In this document: one piece after another, positions 54,522 to 62,161 of the stretch
Layout: every line of letters begins with the position of its first letter
Numbering within the stretch: position 1 is the first letter of the stretch
NCBI RefSeq assembly: GCF_001887355.1
Contig: NZ_MPIN01000006.1
Coordinates: forward strand, 186,001 to 250,000
Direction: 5' to 3'
DNA length: 64,000 bases
DNA from: Cystobacter ferrugineus
Lineage (GTDB): Bacteria; Myxococcota; Myxococcia; Myxococcales; Myxococcaceae
The notes under the pieces: model-generated
Seen by the model: only the letters and a program-made list of their open reading frames with translations
Told to the model about the DNA's origin: nothing
Database searches by the model: none
Program-made: the position numbers and the translations under genes

Positions 54522-56663
54522 ATGGTCGCACGAGCCTCATTGCTGGGCAGCACCTCGCTGTTCCGTTTCGCCGTCAACGGCTGTCCGGACGAGATGCGGG
54601 TCATCCAGTTCTCCGGAACCGAGGCGATGTCGAGCCCGTTCGAGTTCCACTTGAAGCTGGCCTGCGAGAATCAGTCGCTCGACTTCTCCGACGTGGTGGG
54701 CAAGACGGCCCTGCTCACCCTGATGGGGGAGTTAACGCCGCGCTTCGTGCATGGCATCGTCAGCCGCTTCGAGCAGGTCAACGAGTTGCACCGCCATGCC
54801 ATCTACCACGCCAGCCTCGTGCCCCAGACGTGGCGCCTCCGGCACCGCCACGACTGCCGCATCTTCCAGGACGAGACCACCCCCGACATCATCAAGAAGG
54901 TCTTCGAGAAAGCGGGCGTCTCGAGCGACCACTTCAAGTTCTCCCTGAGCAACACCTACGAGCCCCGCAACTACTGCGTGCAGTACCGCGAGTCGGATTG
55001 GGCGTTCGTCAGCCGGCTCATGGAAGAAGATGGCATCTTCTATTTCTTCGAGCACCACGCGGACAAACATGTCCTCGTCATGGGCGACAGTGTCTCGGCG
55101 AACCAGCCCATCCCGGGCGGAGAGCTGCTGCCCTTCCGCCGTCCCGCCAACTTCGTCACCAACGAGGATCATGTCCAGCGGTTCCGCTTCGCCGAGGAGA
55201 TCCAACCCGGCACGGTGAGCCTGCGCGACTTCAACTTCAAGAAGCCGGACCTGTCCCTGCACGCGGATGGCAAGGCGCAGGTGGACGCGGATCTGGAGGT
55301 CTACGACTATCCGGGCGAGTACCAGCACCCCGGCGAGGGCAGCTCCGCCAAGGGCAAGAGCCTGGCGAAGCTGCGGCTGGAGGAGTGGCAGGCCAGCCGC
55401 AAGGTGGGACAGGGAGAAAGCGATTGCGAGCGCTTCTGCCCGGGCTCCCTGTTCACGCTGGCGGAGCACTCCCGCGCCGACTACAACGCGCGCTATCTCC
55501 TCACCAGCGTGGGCCATTATGGCCACCAGTCCCAGGTGCTCGACGAGGAGTCTTCCGGGGGGGATTTCAACTACTCCAACAACTTCACCTGCATCGCGGA
55601 GCAGACTCCCTTCCGCCCGCCCCGGACGACGCCGCGGCCGCAAGTCCGTGGAGTGCAGACGGCGGTGGTTGTCGGCCCCTCGGGCGAGGAGATCTACACG
55701 GACGAGTTCGGGCGGGTGAAGGTCCAGTTCCATTGGGACCGCCAAGGCGAGCGCAATGAGCGCAGCTCCTGTTGGATCCGCGTGAGCCAGCTCTGGGCGG
55801 GAGAGTCCTGGGGCGCGATGTTCATCCCCCGCATCGGGCAGGAGGTCATCGTCGACTTCATCGAGGGCGACCCGGACCGGCCCATCATCACCGGGCGTGT
55901 GTACAACGGCGCCAACCCGGTGCCCTACCCTCTTCCGGACGAGAAGACCAAGAGCACCATCAAGTCCAACACCTCCCTGCACGGGAACGGCTACAACGAG
56001 CTGCGCTTCGAGGACAAGAAGGGCCAGGAGCAGATCTTCATGCATGCCCAGCGCAACATGGACAAGCATGTGAAGAACGACTCCCTGGAGAACATCCTGC
56101 ATGATCGCCACCAGACCATTGGCAGCCAGCTCAAGGAGGGGAAGGTCGGCGATCAGAACGAGATGATCTACCGGGACAAGAACCTCAAGGTCCACCGGCA
56201 CCGCCAGGAGCACATCGGCGGGGACATGAAGTTGCTGGTGGGCGGCATCGACGGTGATGGAAACCAGGACATCGTCATCCAGGGGCAGAAGAAGGAACTC
56301 ATCATCAAGGACAGCCACCTTCACGTGAAGTCCAACCTCCTCGAGCACGTGGACCACAGTCAGGCATTGACCGTGGGCGATAATCTCCAGGCAAAGATCG
56401 GGAAGAAGTACTTGCTGGAGGCCACCCAGGAGATCCACCTCAAATCCACTCGGATCATCGTCGATGCCTCGAGCGAGTTGACCATCCAGGGCCCGGGAGG
56501 ATTCATCACCATCAACGCCAGTGGCATCTTCATCAAGGGCACCATGGTCTATGTCAATACGGGTGGAGCCCCCATCGACAGGACCGAATCGGAACCCGAG
56601 TTGCCCAAGGACGCCGCCCAGGCCGCGCCCACTGAACCCACGCCAGCCGATGATGGGTCCTGA
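54522..56663 (+). CDS. vgrG: T6SS spike protein VgrG (TssI)
   Basis: Product of 713 aa; GGAAGG upstream of ATG. gp27-like and gp5-like domains (VIQFSGTEAMSSPFEFHLK, YCVQYRESDWAFVSRLMEEDGIFYFFEH, EEIYTDEFGRVKVQFHWDR and ITGRVYNGANPVPY) and a C-terminal β-helix (HGNGYNELRFEDKKGQEQIF to about residue 680). The last ~35 residues are an acidic Pro/Ala/Glu tail with no effector domain. It is immediately followed by a chaperone and a PAAR effector that would cap its tip. Confidence 0.96.
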   Translation: MVARASLLGSTSLFRFAVNGCPDEMRVIQFSGTEAMSSPFEFHLKLACENQSLDFSDVVGKTALLTLMGELTPRFVHGIVSRFEQVNELHRHAIYHASLVPQTWRLRHRHDCRIFQDETTPDIIKKVFEKAGVSSDHFKFSLSNTYEPRNYCVQYRESDWAFVSRLMEEDGIFYFFEHHADKHVLVMGDSVSANQPIPGGELLPFRRPANFVTNEDHVQRFRFAEEIQPGTVSLRDFNFKKPDLSLHADGKAQVDADLEVYDYPGEYQHPGEGSSAKGKSLAKLRLEEWQASRKVGQGESDCERFCPGSLFTLAEHSRADYNARYLLTSVGHYGHQSQVLDEESSGGDFNYSNNFTCIAEQTPFRPPRTTPRPQVRGVQTAVVVGPSGEEIYTDEFGRVKVQFHWDRQGERNERSSCWIRVSQLWAGESWGAMFIPRIGQEVIVDFIEGDPDRPIITGRVYNGANPVPYPLPDEKTKSTIKSNTSLHGNGYNELRFEDKKGQEQIFMHAQRNMDKHVKNDSLENILHDRHQTIGSQLKEGKVGDQNEMIYRDKNLKVHRHRQEHIGGDMKLLVGGIDGDGNQDIVIQGQKKELIIKDSHLHVKSNLLEHVDHSQALTVGDNLQAKIGKKYLLEATQEIHLKSTRIIVDASSELTIQGPGGFITINASGIFIKGTMVYVNTGGAPIDRTESEPELPKDAAQAAPTEPTPADDGS

Positions 56664-56719
56664 TCTTGTCGGCCACCCGACTGAACACCACCACCCGAAC
56701 ACACCGGGACGCTCGAGAC

Positions 56720-57163
56720 ATGCCGCTCTACCTGACAAACGAGGTCTCCCTCCAGTTGCCGGACGAACTCATCGACAAGACAATCAACATCTTCTCCTTG
56801 TCCGATGATTCACCGAGCGAGTTCAGCCTCGTGATCGCGCGAGACCAACTCCAAGCGGGCGAGCGGCTCGGAAACCTCGCCGACAAACAATTACGTCAAT
56901 TGTCCAGCAGACTGCAGGACTTCAAATTGCTGAGGCGAGACGACGTGATGATTGATCACCACCCAGCGCTCAGCGCCGATTATCAATGGCATTCCCAGAA
57001 TGGCCTCTTGCATCAACGGCAGATCACACTGCTGACCAATGAGCAGACGAAGAACGGCCGGGTGGTCATCACAATCACCGCGACGTTCAAAAGCACCCCT
57101 CTTCCTTATTGGGAGGAGAAGTTCACGGCGATACTGAAGGGCCTGCAACTCCGGAAGGCTTGA
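56720..57163 (+). CDS. DcrB/Eag-type chaperone for the PAAR effector
   Basis: Product of 147 aa from ATG at 56720. It resembles DcrB/DUF1795 proteins (YLTNEVSLQLPDELIDKTI, FSLVIARDQL, GRVVITITATFKS). Eag chaperones of this family bind the transmembrane segments of prePAAR effectors and hold them in VgrG until export. The next gene, 11 bp away, is exactly such a prePAAR effector, which supports the role strongly. Confidence 0.85.
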   Translation: MPLYLTNEVSLQLPDELIDKTINIFSLSDDSPSEFSLVIARDQLQAGERLGNLADKQLRQLSSRLQDFKLLRRDDVMIDHHPALSADYQWHSQNGLLHQRQITLLTNEQTKNGRVVITITATFKSTPLPYWEEKFTAILKGLQLRKA

Positions 57164-57174
57164 GGATCAACGAC

Positions 57175-58224
57175 ATGCCCAATGCCGCCAGGCAGACGGA
57201 TCCCATCGAGCACTCCCACGCAATGGCTGGCCTGTTCGTGGGAGTACTCGCGGGCGCAGTCATCGGAGCGTTGACCGTGGCCACGGGGGGTGGGGCGCTG
57301 GTGGTAGCGGCCGCCATTGTCGGTGGGGCAGCCGCCGGAGGAGGGGTGGGCGAGGTGCTCGGCTCACTATCGGTCATCGGTGGAAGTGTGACAGGGCAGC
57401 TCGTCACCGGCTCACCAGACGTGCTGATCAACGGCCTGCCAGCGGCACGCTGCCACCAAGGAGGGGGAGACTCTGGCCAGTGCAGCGGGATGCCCCCCCT
57501 CGCCTGGCCGCCTCATGGCACCGAGTGGATTGCCCAGGGCAGCAGCAGCGTGATCATCAATGACCAACCCGCGGCCCGTGTCGGCGACAAGCTCCAGTGT
57601 GGAGCAACAATCTCGGCGGGCTCCTCGAATGTGATCATCGGGGGTCCCCAGATCACCACGCTCGACATCGACCCAGAGGTCCCAGACTGGCTCAATACGA
57701 CATTGCTCTGTGCTGGAGTGGGGAGCGCGGTCGTCCTGGCCGGGCCAGTCGTCGCCCTCATGGGACTTGCTGGGAGCATGGCCGGCGGCTATGTCCTCGG
57801 AGAAGCAGGCGCCGCCATGTTTGGAGCCGGTTCGGATGGACAGAAGCTCATGGGCCTCGTCGGCTCGGTCATCGGTGGCGGCGCGCTGGCCCGGCTGAGC
57901 GTCCGGCCTGCCTACCAGCTTGGCAACAAGATCGGTGGGCGAACGGGAGAGTTCGTCCGTGGCGGTGTACGTGCCTCTCCCAGTACCAGGCCGCAGGAGC
58001 ACGCCGAACGGCGGGCCTCCGAAATTCGTGAGATGAGCAAGAACCAGCAGAATCAACGCACCATGACCTCGGCCGCCGTGGATCGGGATAGAATCAATAC
58101 TCATGCCAGACTTTTCACCTACAACCCAGAAGCTACTTCAACGCGCCGGCTGGTCCACGGGCCGGCGAGTGGACATCTCGCCTTTCGAGCAGGTACTGCT
58201 CGACAACACAGGCCCCCTCCATGA
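57175..58224 (+). CDS. prePAAR/PAAR membrane effector, C-terminus apparently truncated
   Basis: Product of 349 aa. The prePAAR motif AARQTDPIEH matches AARxxDxxxH exactly at residues 4-13. A glycine/alanine-rich transmembrane pair (15-65) precedes a PAAR domain (about 80-165; His and Cys zinc ligands, VIINDQPAARVGDKLQCG). A second transmembrane pair (about 175-240) follows. The remaining ~110 residues hold RPQEHAERRASEIREM, perhaps the HAE of a deaminase-type toxin, but no second deaminase motif. From about residue 310 the frame runs through the start of the SUKH gene in another frame, so this end is probably not native. Two transmembrane regions usually come with a large Rhs cage, absent here. 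Confidence 0.85.
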   Translation: MPNAARQTDPIEHSHAMAGLFVGVLAGAVIGALTVATGGGALVVAAAIVGGAAAGGGVGEVLGSLSVIGGSVTGQLVTGSPDVLINGLPAARCHQGGGDSGQCSGMPPLAWPPHGTEWIAQGSSSVIINDQPAARVGDKLQCGATISAGSSNVIIGGPQITTLDIDPEVPDWLNTTLLCAGVGSAVVLAGPVVALMGLAGSMAGGYVLGEAGAAMFGAGSDGQKLMGLVGSVIGGGALARLSVRPAYQLGNKIGGRTGEFVRGGVRASPSTRPQEHAERRASEIREMSKNQQNQRTMTSAAVDRDRINTHARLFTYNPEATSTRRLVHGPASGHLAFRAGTARQHRPPP

Positions 58225-58564
58225 GCGCGTACGCGAATTCCTCTCCGAATTCGGCGGTCTCCACGTGCAAAGCCAGAGGGAGGGCAATGACTTCCAGACA
58301 GATCCCAGGCTGGCCACGAAGAATTTCCATATTGATGAAGAGGGCCTCTCGGACTATAGCGCTCATGTGGGGGCGCCTGTGTGTTGTGTGGGGGTTGCCA
58401 GTCGAGCCTTGATGATGTTGCTCATGGACCCGGCGGGCAGGATGTTTGCCGTGATGGATGACCTGATCTACCTGGCGGGCAACTCGCCCCATGTGGCGCT
58501 CGAGTCGCTTTGTAGTGGGAGGCCTCTTCATGAGCTTGGCTCCGCCGAGGCAGGGCCCGAGTGA
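58103..58564 (+). CDS. SUKH-family (SUKH-3-like) immunity protein
   Basis: Product of 153 aa. Pattern of the SUKH superfamily: QKLLQRAGWSTGRRVDISPF, EFLSEFGGLHVQ, YSAHVGAPVCCVGVASR, LLMDPAGRMFAVMDDLIYLA. SUKH proteins neutralise many toxin types, especially nucleases and deaminases. The gene begins inside the reading frame of the prePAAR effector (121-bp overlap), unusual for a toxin-immunity pair. It probably protects against the original, now missing, toxin domain of that effector or another one. Confidence 0.82.
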   Translation: MPDFSPTTQKLLQRAGWSTGRRVDISPFEQVLLDNTGPLHERVREFLSEFGGLHVQSQREGNDFQTDPRLATKNFHIDEEGLSDYSAHVGAPVCCVGVASRALMMLLMDPAGRMFAVMDDLIYLAGNSPHVALESLCSGRPLHELGSAEAGPE

Positions 58565-58623
58565 CGACCCTTTGAGTGCATGCAATCGGTTTTCCGCGCG
58601 AGAGTCCTGACCCCCGAGGCCCC

Positions 58624-59211
58624 ATGGATCCTGTGTCATTCATCCACCAGAAGATGCTCGAGAACGAGCGGGGCCCGGATGTCGCCTACATGCGTGAGAA
58701 GTTGAAAACCACGTGGGTCGATGTCGTGGTGCCGCGCAAGCAGGACATCGAGAGCATCCAAGCCCTTCACCGATGGTATCAATTGGTCAAGAACCGGGCG
58801 CCCTGGGACTACAAGCAGGAGATCATCAGCCGGTTCGGACGATGGATGGATGACCCGCAGCGGCCCATCCGCTACGGCTACGACATCTGGGCGAACCTCC
58901 ATTACGGGTACATCGGTCTGGCCTGCGGTTTCTCCCAGTGGACGCTGCTACAAGGGGCGGGATTCGCTCAATGGCGCGCGGGAACATCGCCCGATGGGTA
59001 TTGGGAGCGACGTCTGGATACCCTTGGGGACGCGGATGTGGCTGCCGCCCTCGATGACCCCAAGGATCAAGAGGCCATCAGGGCCGGTTTCAGCCTGTGG
59101 GAGGATTTTGGAGCCTCTGTTCAACCATTCCATCTCTGGAATGAGCTCCGTAAGCGTGCCAACAGGCTCTCAACCGAACCAAGAGGCGGATTCTCGAGAG
59201 CAGCCCGATGA
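58624..59211 (+). CDS. Free-standing toxin-44-like (Ntox44) protein
   Basis: Product of 195 aa from ATG at 58624. Resembles polymorphic toxin type 44: a helical N-terminus with APWDYKQEI, then YDIWANLHYGYIGLACGFS with the conserved His-Tyr-Gly, LLQGAGFAQW and DDPKDQEAIRAG. In other bacteria this domain is a C-terminal toxin tip on long delivery proteins. Here it has no PAAR, Rhs or export signal. It overlaps the next gene (ATGA), which suggests a linked immunity function. It may be an orphan toxin module or a cargo bound by VgrG/Hcp. The mechanism is not established. Confidence 0.78.
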   Translation: MDPVSFIHQKMLENERGPDVAYMREKLKTTWVDVVVPRKQDIESIQALHRWYQLVKNRAPWDYKQEIISRFGRWMDDPQRPIRYGYDIWANLHYGYIGLACGFSQWTLLQGAGFAQWRAGTSPDGYWERRLDTLGDADVAAALDDPKDQEAIRAGFSLWEDFGASVQPFHLWNELRKRANRLSTEPRGGFSRAAR

Positions 59212-59666
59212 GCGATCTCCCTGCGAACATGGAGCGCCAACGGGCGCTCGCGAAGCCCACACGGCCCATCGCGGTGCGCCTGCTGCTCGTGCTGTCCCTC
59301 CTGGTTCTGGGCGCCCTCGGGTATGCCCTGTTGTCGGACACGGGCTCGCGGCCGGGCCATGTCCTGGCCAGGGCCACCTCGGCGCATGGTGAGTACGAGG
59401 CCGAGCTCATCGAGCTCAATGGCGGGGCAACGGACGCCTATGGCTATGAGGTCATCCTCAGCGCCCCGGGCCGCCTGCTCGCGAGGAAAGAGGTGCCCTT
59501 CAGGAGCTACATGGAGCCCGTGCCCACGGCGATCCACTTCACGGACAACCACACCCTGGAAATTATCCTGGAAGAAGGCAGCACACTGACCGTCACGATC
59601 GATGAGAAGACGTTCGCGGTGGATCGGCGCTTCCGCTTCCACCGGGGAGAGCTCCAAGGCGAGTGA
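59208..59666 (+). CDS. Membrane-anchored candidate immunity protein
   Basis: Product of 152 aa, start overlapping the toxin-44 stop by 4 bp. A short basic N-terminus (about 1-22) leads to one transmembrane segment (VRLLLVLSLLVLGALGYALL) and then a ~105-residue β-rich domain on the outer side of the inner membrane. The tight overlap with the toxin-like gene is typical of cognate immunity genes, and the topology implies protection in the periplasm. No family is recognised, so this is inference from position. Confidence 0.65.
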   Translation: MSDLPANMERQRALAKPTRPIAVRLLLVLSLLVLGALGYALLSDTGSRPGHVLARATSAHGEYEAELIELNGGATDAYGYEVILSAPGRLLARKEVPFRSYMEPVPTAIHFTDNHTLEIILEEGSTLTVTIDEKTFAVDRRFRFHRGELQGE

Positions 59667-59709
59667 GGACGTAGCAGCGCGAACCGAAGCACCTCGAAAG
59701 GCAAGGGCC

Positions 59710-60060
59710 ATGAACTCCATCGAGATCCGCAGTCTCCTGCAGGCTGATCCGGACGTATTCATCCACTACACCGATGAGACAGGGCTTCGGAACATCCTTC
59801 AGGAGGGTGTCATCCGGCCCAATCGCAAGGGGCACGTCTACTTCACCCAGGAACCCTTCACCCAGGAGGATGCGCACATGAACCTCTTCCTGGCACAACC
59901 CACGCACGAGGGCCGGGGTTCCCACATCCTCGTGCTACGCCTCGACCCGGGCATCCGGATCACGAAGATGTCCGACATCTATGAGTTCCGCATCCAGGAC
60001 TCCCTCAAGTTGCACCAGCACGAGGTCCTCTACACGGGTAAGAACCCCTTCGGGTCTTGA
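59710..60060 (+). CDS. Small HYD1-type ADP-ribosyltransferase-like protein
   Basis: Product of 116 aa from ATG at 59710. FIHYTDETGLRNILQEGVI carries the HYT-D of the HYD1 ADP-ribosyltransferase group (His19), followed by VYFTQEPF (Tyr44) and a nearby Asp. NCBI uses the name HYD1 signature containing ADP-ribosyltransferase family protein for such sequences. ADP-ribosyltransferase toxins modify proteins or nucleic acids. No cognate immunity gene follows, the next gene being a chitinase. It could be an effector module, an orphan, or a non-toxic relative. Confidence 0.75.
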   Translation: MNSIEIRSLLQADPDVFIHYTDETGLRNILQEGVIRPNRKGHVYFTQEPFTQEDAHMNLFLAQPTHEGRGSHILVLRLDPGIRITKMSDIYEFRIQDSLKLHQHEVLYTGKNPFGS

Positions 60061-60113
60061 CCCGCTCGACCGTTGTTGGAGCACCTCGGGTCGATTCCGT
60101 TGACCCGAACCCC

Positions 60114-61664
60114 ATGGCCAGCGCCTCCATGGGCGTCATGGCCTACTCCAACCTTCGTCCGACCAGGACCCATTCCAAACTCCCTGACAACCACTCCAGG
60201 CGGCTCCTGGGTGCCGCGTGCGCGACCCTGCTCCTCGCGACCGCGTGCTCCCCGGCGAGCGGTTCTCCTGTCGAACAGGACGGCACCACCGAGGCCGCCT
60301 CGAGCGCGCTGCGCACTTCTGGCGTGAGCTTCAAGACGGTGCTCGGCAACCGCTACGTGGGCGCCCAGGACAACGGAGGCGGCGCGGTCATCGCGACGGC
60401 GACGAGCGCCCAGGAGTGGGAGAAGTTCACCCTCGACGACATCAACGGTGGGGCCCTCGAGAGCGGGGACTCGGTCTTCATCCTCGCGGGCACCGGGAAC
60501 TACTTCCAGGCCGCCAATGGCGGCGGCTCCTCGCTCAACGCCGCGAGCTGGAATGCCCTCGGGTGGGAGACGTTCCGCATCGTCAAGCAGAGCGGAAGTG
60601 GAGTGATTGCCAACGGTGACATCGTCGGCCTGCAGACGGTGACGACGGGCCACTGGGTCTCCGCGGAGAATGGCGGCGGCGGCACGGTGTTCGCGTACGG
60701 CGGCGCGTTCGGCAGTTGGGAGCAATTGACGATCTCCGGCCTGCCCTCCAACCCGACGCCGCCGACGACGACGAGCACGCGGGTCGTGGGCTATCTGCCC
60801 AACTGGTACGGCTCCTACGCGAGCTGGGTCGGTCGGGTGGACTTCGACAAGCTCACGCATGTGAACCTCGCCTTCGCCCTGGGCGACGCGAACGGGCACC
60901 TCGAGCTGGCGCCGGCCAGTGACCTCGCCACGTTCGTGAACGCCGCGCATGCCAAGGGCGTGAAGGTGTTCCCCTCGCTCTGTGGTGGCGGTGGAGATGG
61001 CCGGATCACGCCCTTCTACCAGCCCGGCAAGGTCGATGCCTTCGTGGACCACATCATCGACTTCGTGGTCTCCAACAACATGGACGGCATCGACGTGGAC
61101 GTGGAGGCGCCGGATCGCATGGGCGCCGCGTACGACACGTTCATCGCGAAGTTGATCGCCAAGGCGCGCCCACGTGGTCTTCCCGTGACGGCCGCCGTCT
61201 CGCAGTGGATGCAGTACGGCATGTCGGACACCACGCTGCGTTCCTTCGACTTCATCACCGTCATGTCCTACGACAACGCGGGCACCTGGACGGGCGCGGG
61301 CGAGCACTCGAGCTATGCGCAGGCCCAGACCGCGCTCGCCTTCTATACGAACAAGGGTGTGTCGAAGGACAAGATCGTGCTCGGCGTGCCCTTCTACGGC
61401 TACTGCTGGGGCAACTGTGGCGGAGGCCAGAGCAGCACGTACGTGCTCTACAAGGACATCCTGGCGAAGTACCCCAACGCCTGGAACTCGGATTGGATCA
61501 ACGCCAACGGAGCCCAGTATTCGTACAACGGCCTCGCGACGATGCGCGCGAAGACGACGCTGGCCAGGCAGTACGGCGGAATCATGATCTGGGAGCTGGC
61601 CGGAGACCCGAGCACCACGAGCGAGTACTCCCTGCTTCGCGCCATCCACGGCGCGCTGCAGTAG
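60114..61664 (+). CDS. GH18 chitinase lipoprotein with fascin-like domain
   Basis: Product of 516 aa from the ATG at 60114; ATGs at 60129 and 60138 are alternatives. A long basic n-region and a lipobox (LLATACSPASG) suggest a lipoprotein. Residues about 70-205 form a β-trefoil of fascin type, with repeats such as GNRYVGAQDNGGGAV and HWVSAENGGGGTVFA, likely a carbohydrate-binding module. The GH18 domain (about 225-500) has the catalytic DGIDVDVE at 324-331 with Glu as acid. It cleaves chitin or a related β-1,4-GlcNAc polymer, consistent with fungal predation. Confidence 0.9.
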   Translation: MASASMGVMAYSNLRPTRTHSKLPDNHSRRLLGAACATLLLATACSPASGSPVEQDGTTEAASSALRTSGVSFKTVLGNRYVGAQDNGGGAVIATATSAQEWEKFTLDDINGGALESGDSVFILAGTGNYFQAANGGGSSLNAASWNALGWETFRIVKQSGSGVIANGDIVGLQTVTTGHWVSAENGGGGTVFAYGGAFGSWEQLTISGLPSNPTPPTTTSTRVVGYLPNWYGSYASWVGRVDFDKLTHVNLAFALGDANGHLELAPASDLATFVNAAHAKGVKVFPSLCGGGGDGRITPFYQPGKVDAFVDHIIDFVVSNNMDGIDVDVEAPDRMGAAYDTFIAKLIAKARPRGLPVTAAVSQWMQYGMSDTTLRSFDFITVMSYDNAGTWTGAGEHSSYAQAQTALAFYTNKGVSKDKIVLGVPFYGYCWGNCGGGQSSTYVLYKDILAKYPNAWNSDWINANGAQYSYNGLATMRAKTTLARQYGGIMIWELAGDPSTTSEYSLLRAIHGALQ

Positions 61665-61699
61665 GGGCGACCCTCGCTCCAGCGCCCAGGTGACGAAGA

Positions 61700-61741
61700 A
61701 CTAAAGCCTTAGTTGCCAATCAACTAAGGTCTTAGTAGTTT
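61700..61741 (+). promoter_or_regulatory. Double palindromic operator overlapping a promoter, BlaI-type
   Basis: ACTAAAGCCTTAGT (61700-61713) and ACTAAGGTCTTAGT (61723-61736) are two copies of ACTAAnnnCTTAGT-like dyads 23 bp apart, about two helical turns. Between and over them a promoter fits: TTGCCA (61713-61718), 17 bp, TAGTTT (61736-61741). The dyads are probably where the BlaI-like repressor binds its own promoter. Confidence 0.65.
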
Positions 61742-61743
61742 AC

Positions 61744-61762
61744 GGTCCCGGAGGTCGGGACC
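61744..61762 (+). promoter_or_regulatory. Hairpin holding the Shine-Dalgarno of the BlaI-like gene
   Basis: GGTCCCG (61744-61750) pairs with CGGGACC (61756-61762) around the loop GAGGT. The GGAGGT Shine-Dalgarno sequence lies in the loop and top of the stem, and the GTG start (61763) follows the stem immediately. When folded, the ribosome-binding site would be only partly accessible, so translation could be tuned by RNA structure. Confidence 0.55.
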
Positions 61763-62161
61763 GTGTCCAAGTCATCGCAGAACGAAGCGCCCAGGCCGCT
61801 CACGCCCGTGGAGCTGGAGCTGATGCAGATCGTCTGGCGCCACGACGAGGTGAGCGTGGCGGACGTGCTCGAGGCGCTGCCGCCAGAGAGGAAGCTGGCC
61901 TACACCTCGGTGTCCACGGTGCTGCGCATCCTCGAGCAGAAGGGGGTGCTGCGCAGCCGGAAGGTGGGCCGGGGGCACCTGTACTCGGCGGTGCTGCCGC
62001 GCGAGGCCTACGAACTCCAGAGCGTGCGGCACCTGGTGGAGACGGTGTTCGACGGCACTCCTTCCGCGCTGGTGGAGCGCCTGGTCGAGGCCGTCCCGCT
62101 CTCTCCCGAGGAGGTGGAGCAGATCCGGAAGCTGCTCGCCAAGAAGGGCTCCCGGTCATGA
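61763..62161 (+). CDS. BlaI/MecI-type winged-helix repressor
   Basis: Product of 132 aa from GTG. The N-terminal winged helix (LTPVELELMQIVWRHDEVSV, YTSVSTVLRILEQKGVL, GHLYSAVLPREAY) and a C-terminal dimerisation helix (LVERLVEAVPLSPEEVEQIR) match BlaI. These repressors are inactivated by cleavage, triggered by a cognate M56 sensor-protease. The next gene, overlapping by ATGA, is an M56 protein, which fits. The double operator in front suggests autoregulation. Confidence 0.92.
   Translation: MSKSSQNEAPRPLTPVELELMQIVWRHDEVSVADVLEALPPERKLAYTSVSTVLRILEQKGVLRSRKVGRGHLYSAVLPREAYELQSVRHLVETVFDGTPSALVERLVEAVPLSPEEVEQIRKLLAKKGSRS

Noticed and set aside
54522..56663. VgrG as an evolved effector with a C-terminal toxin
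   Set aside because: After the β-helix only a ~35-residue acidic Pro-rich tail remains, with no fold or catalytic motif.
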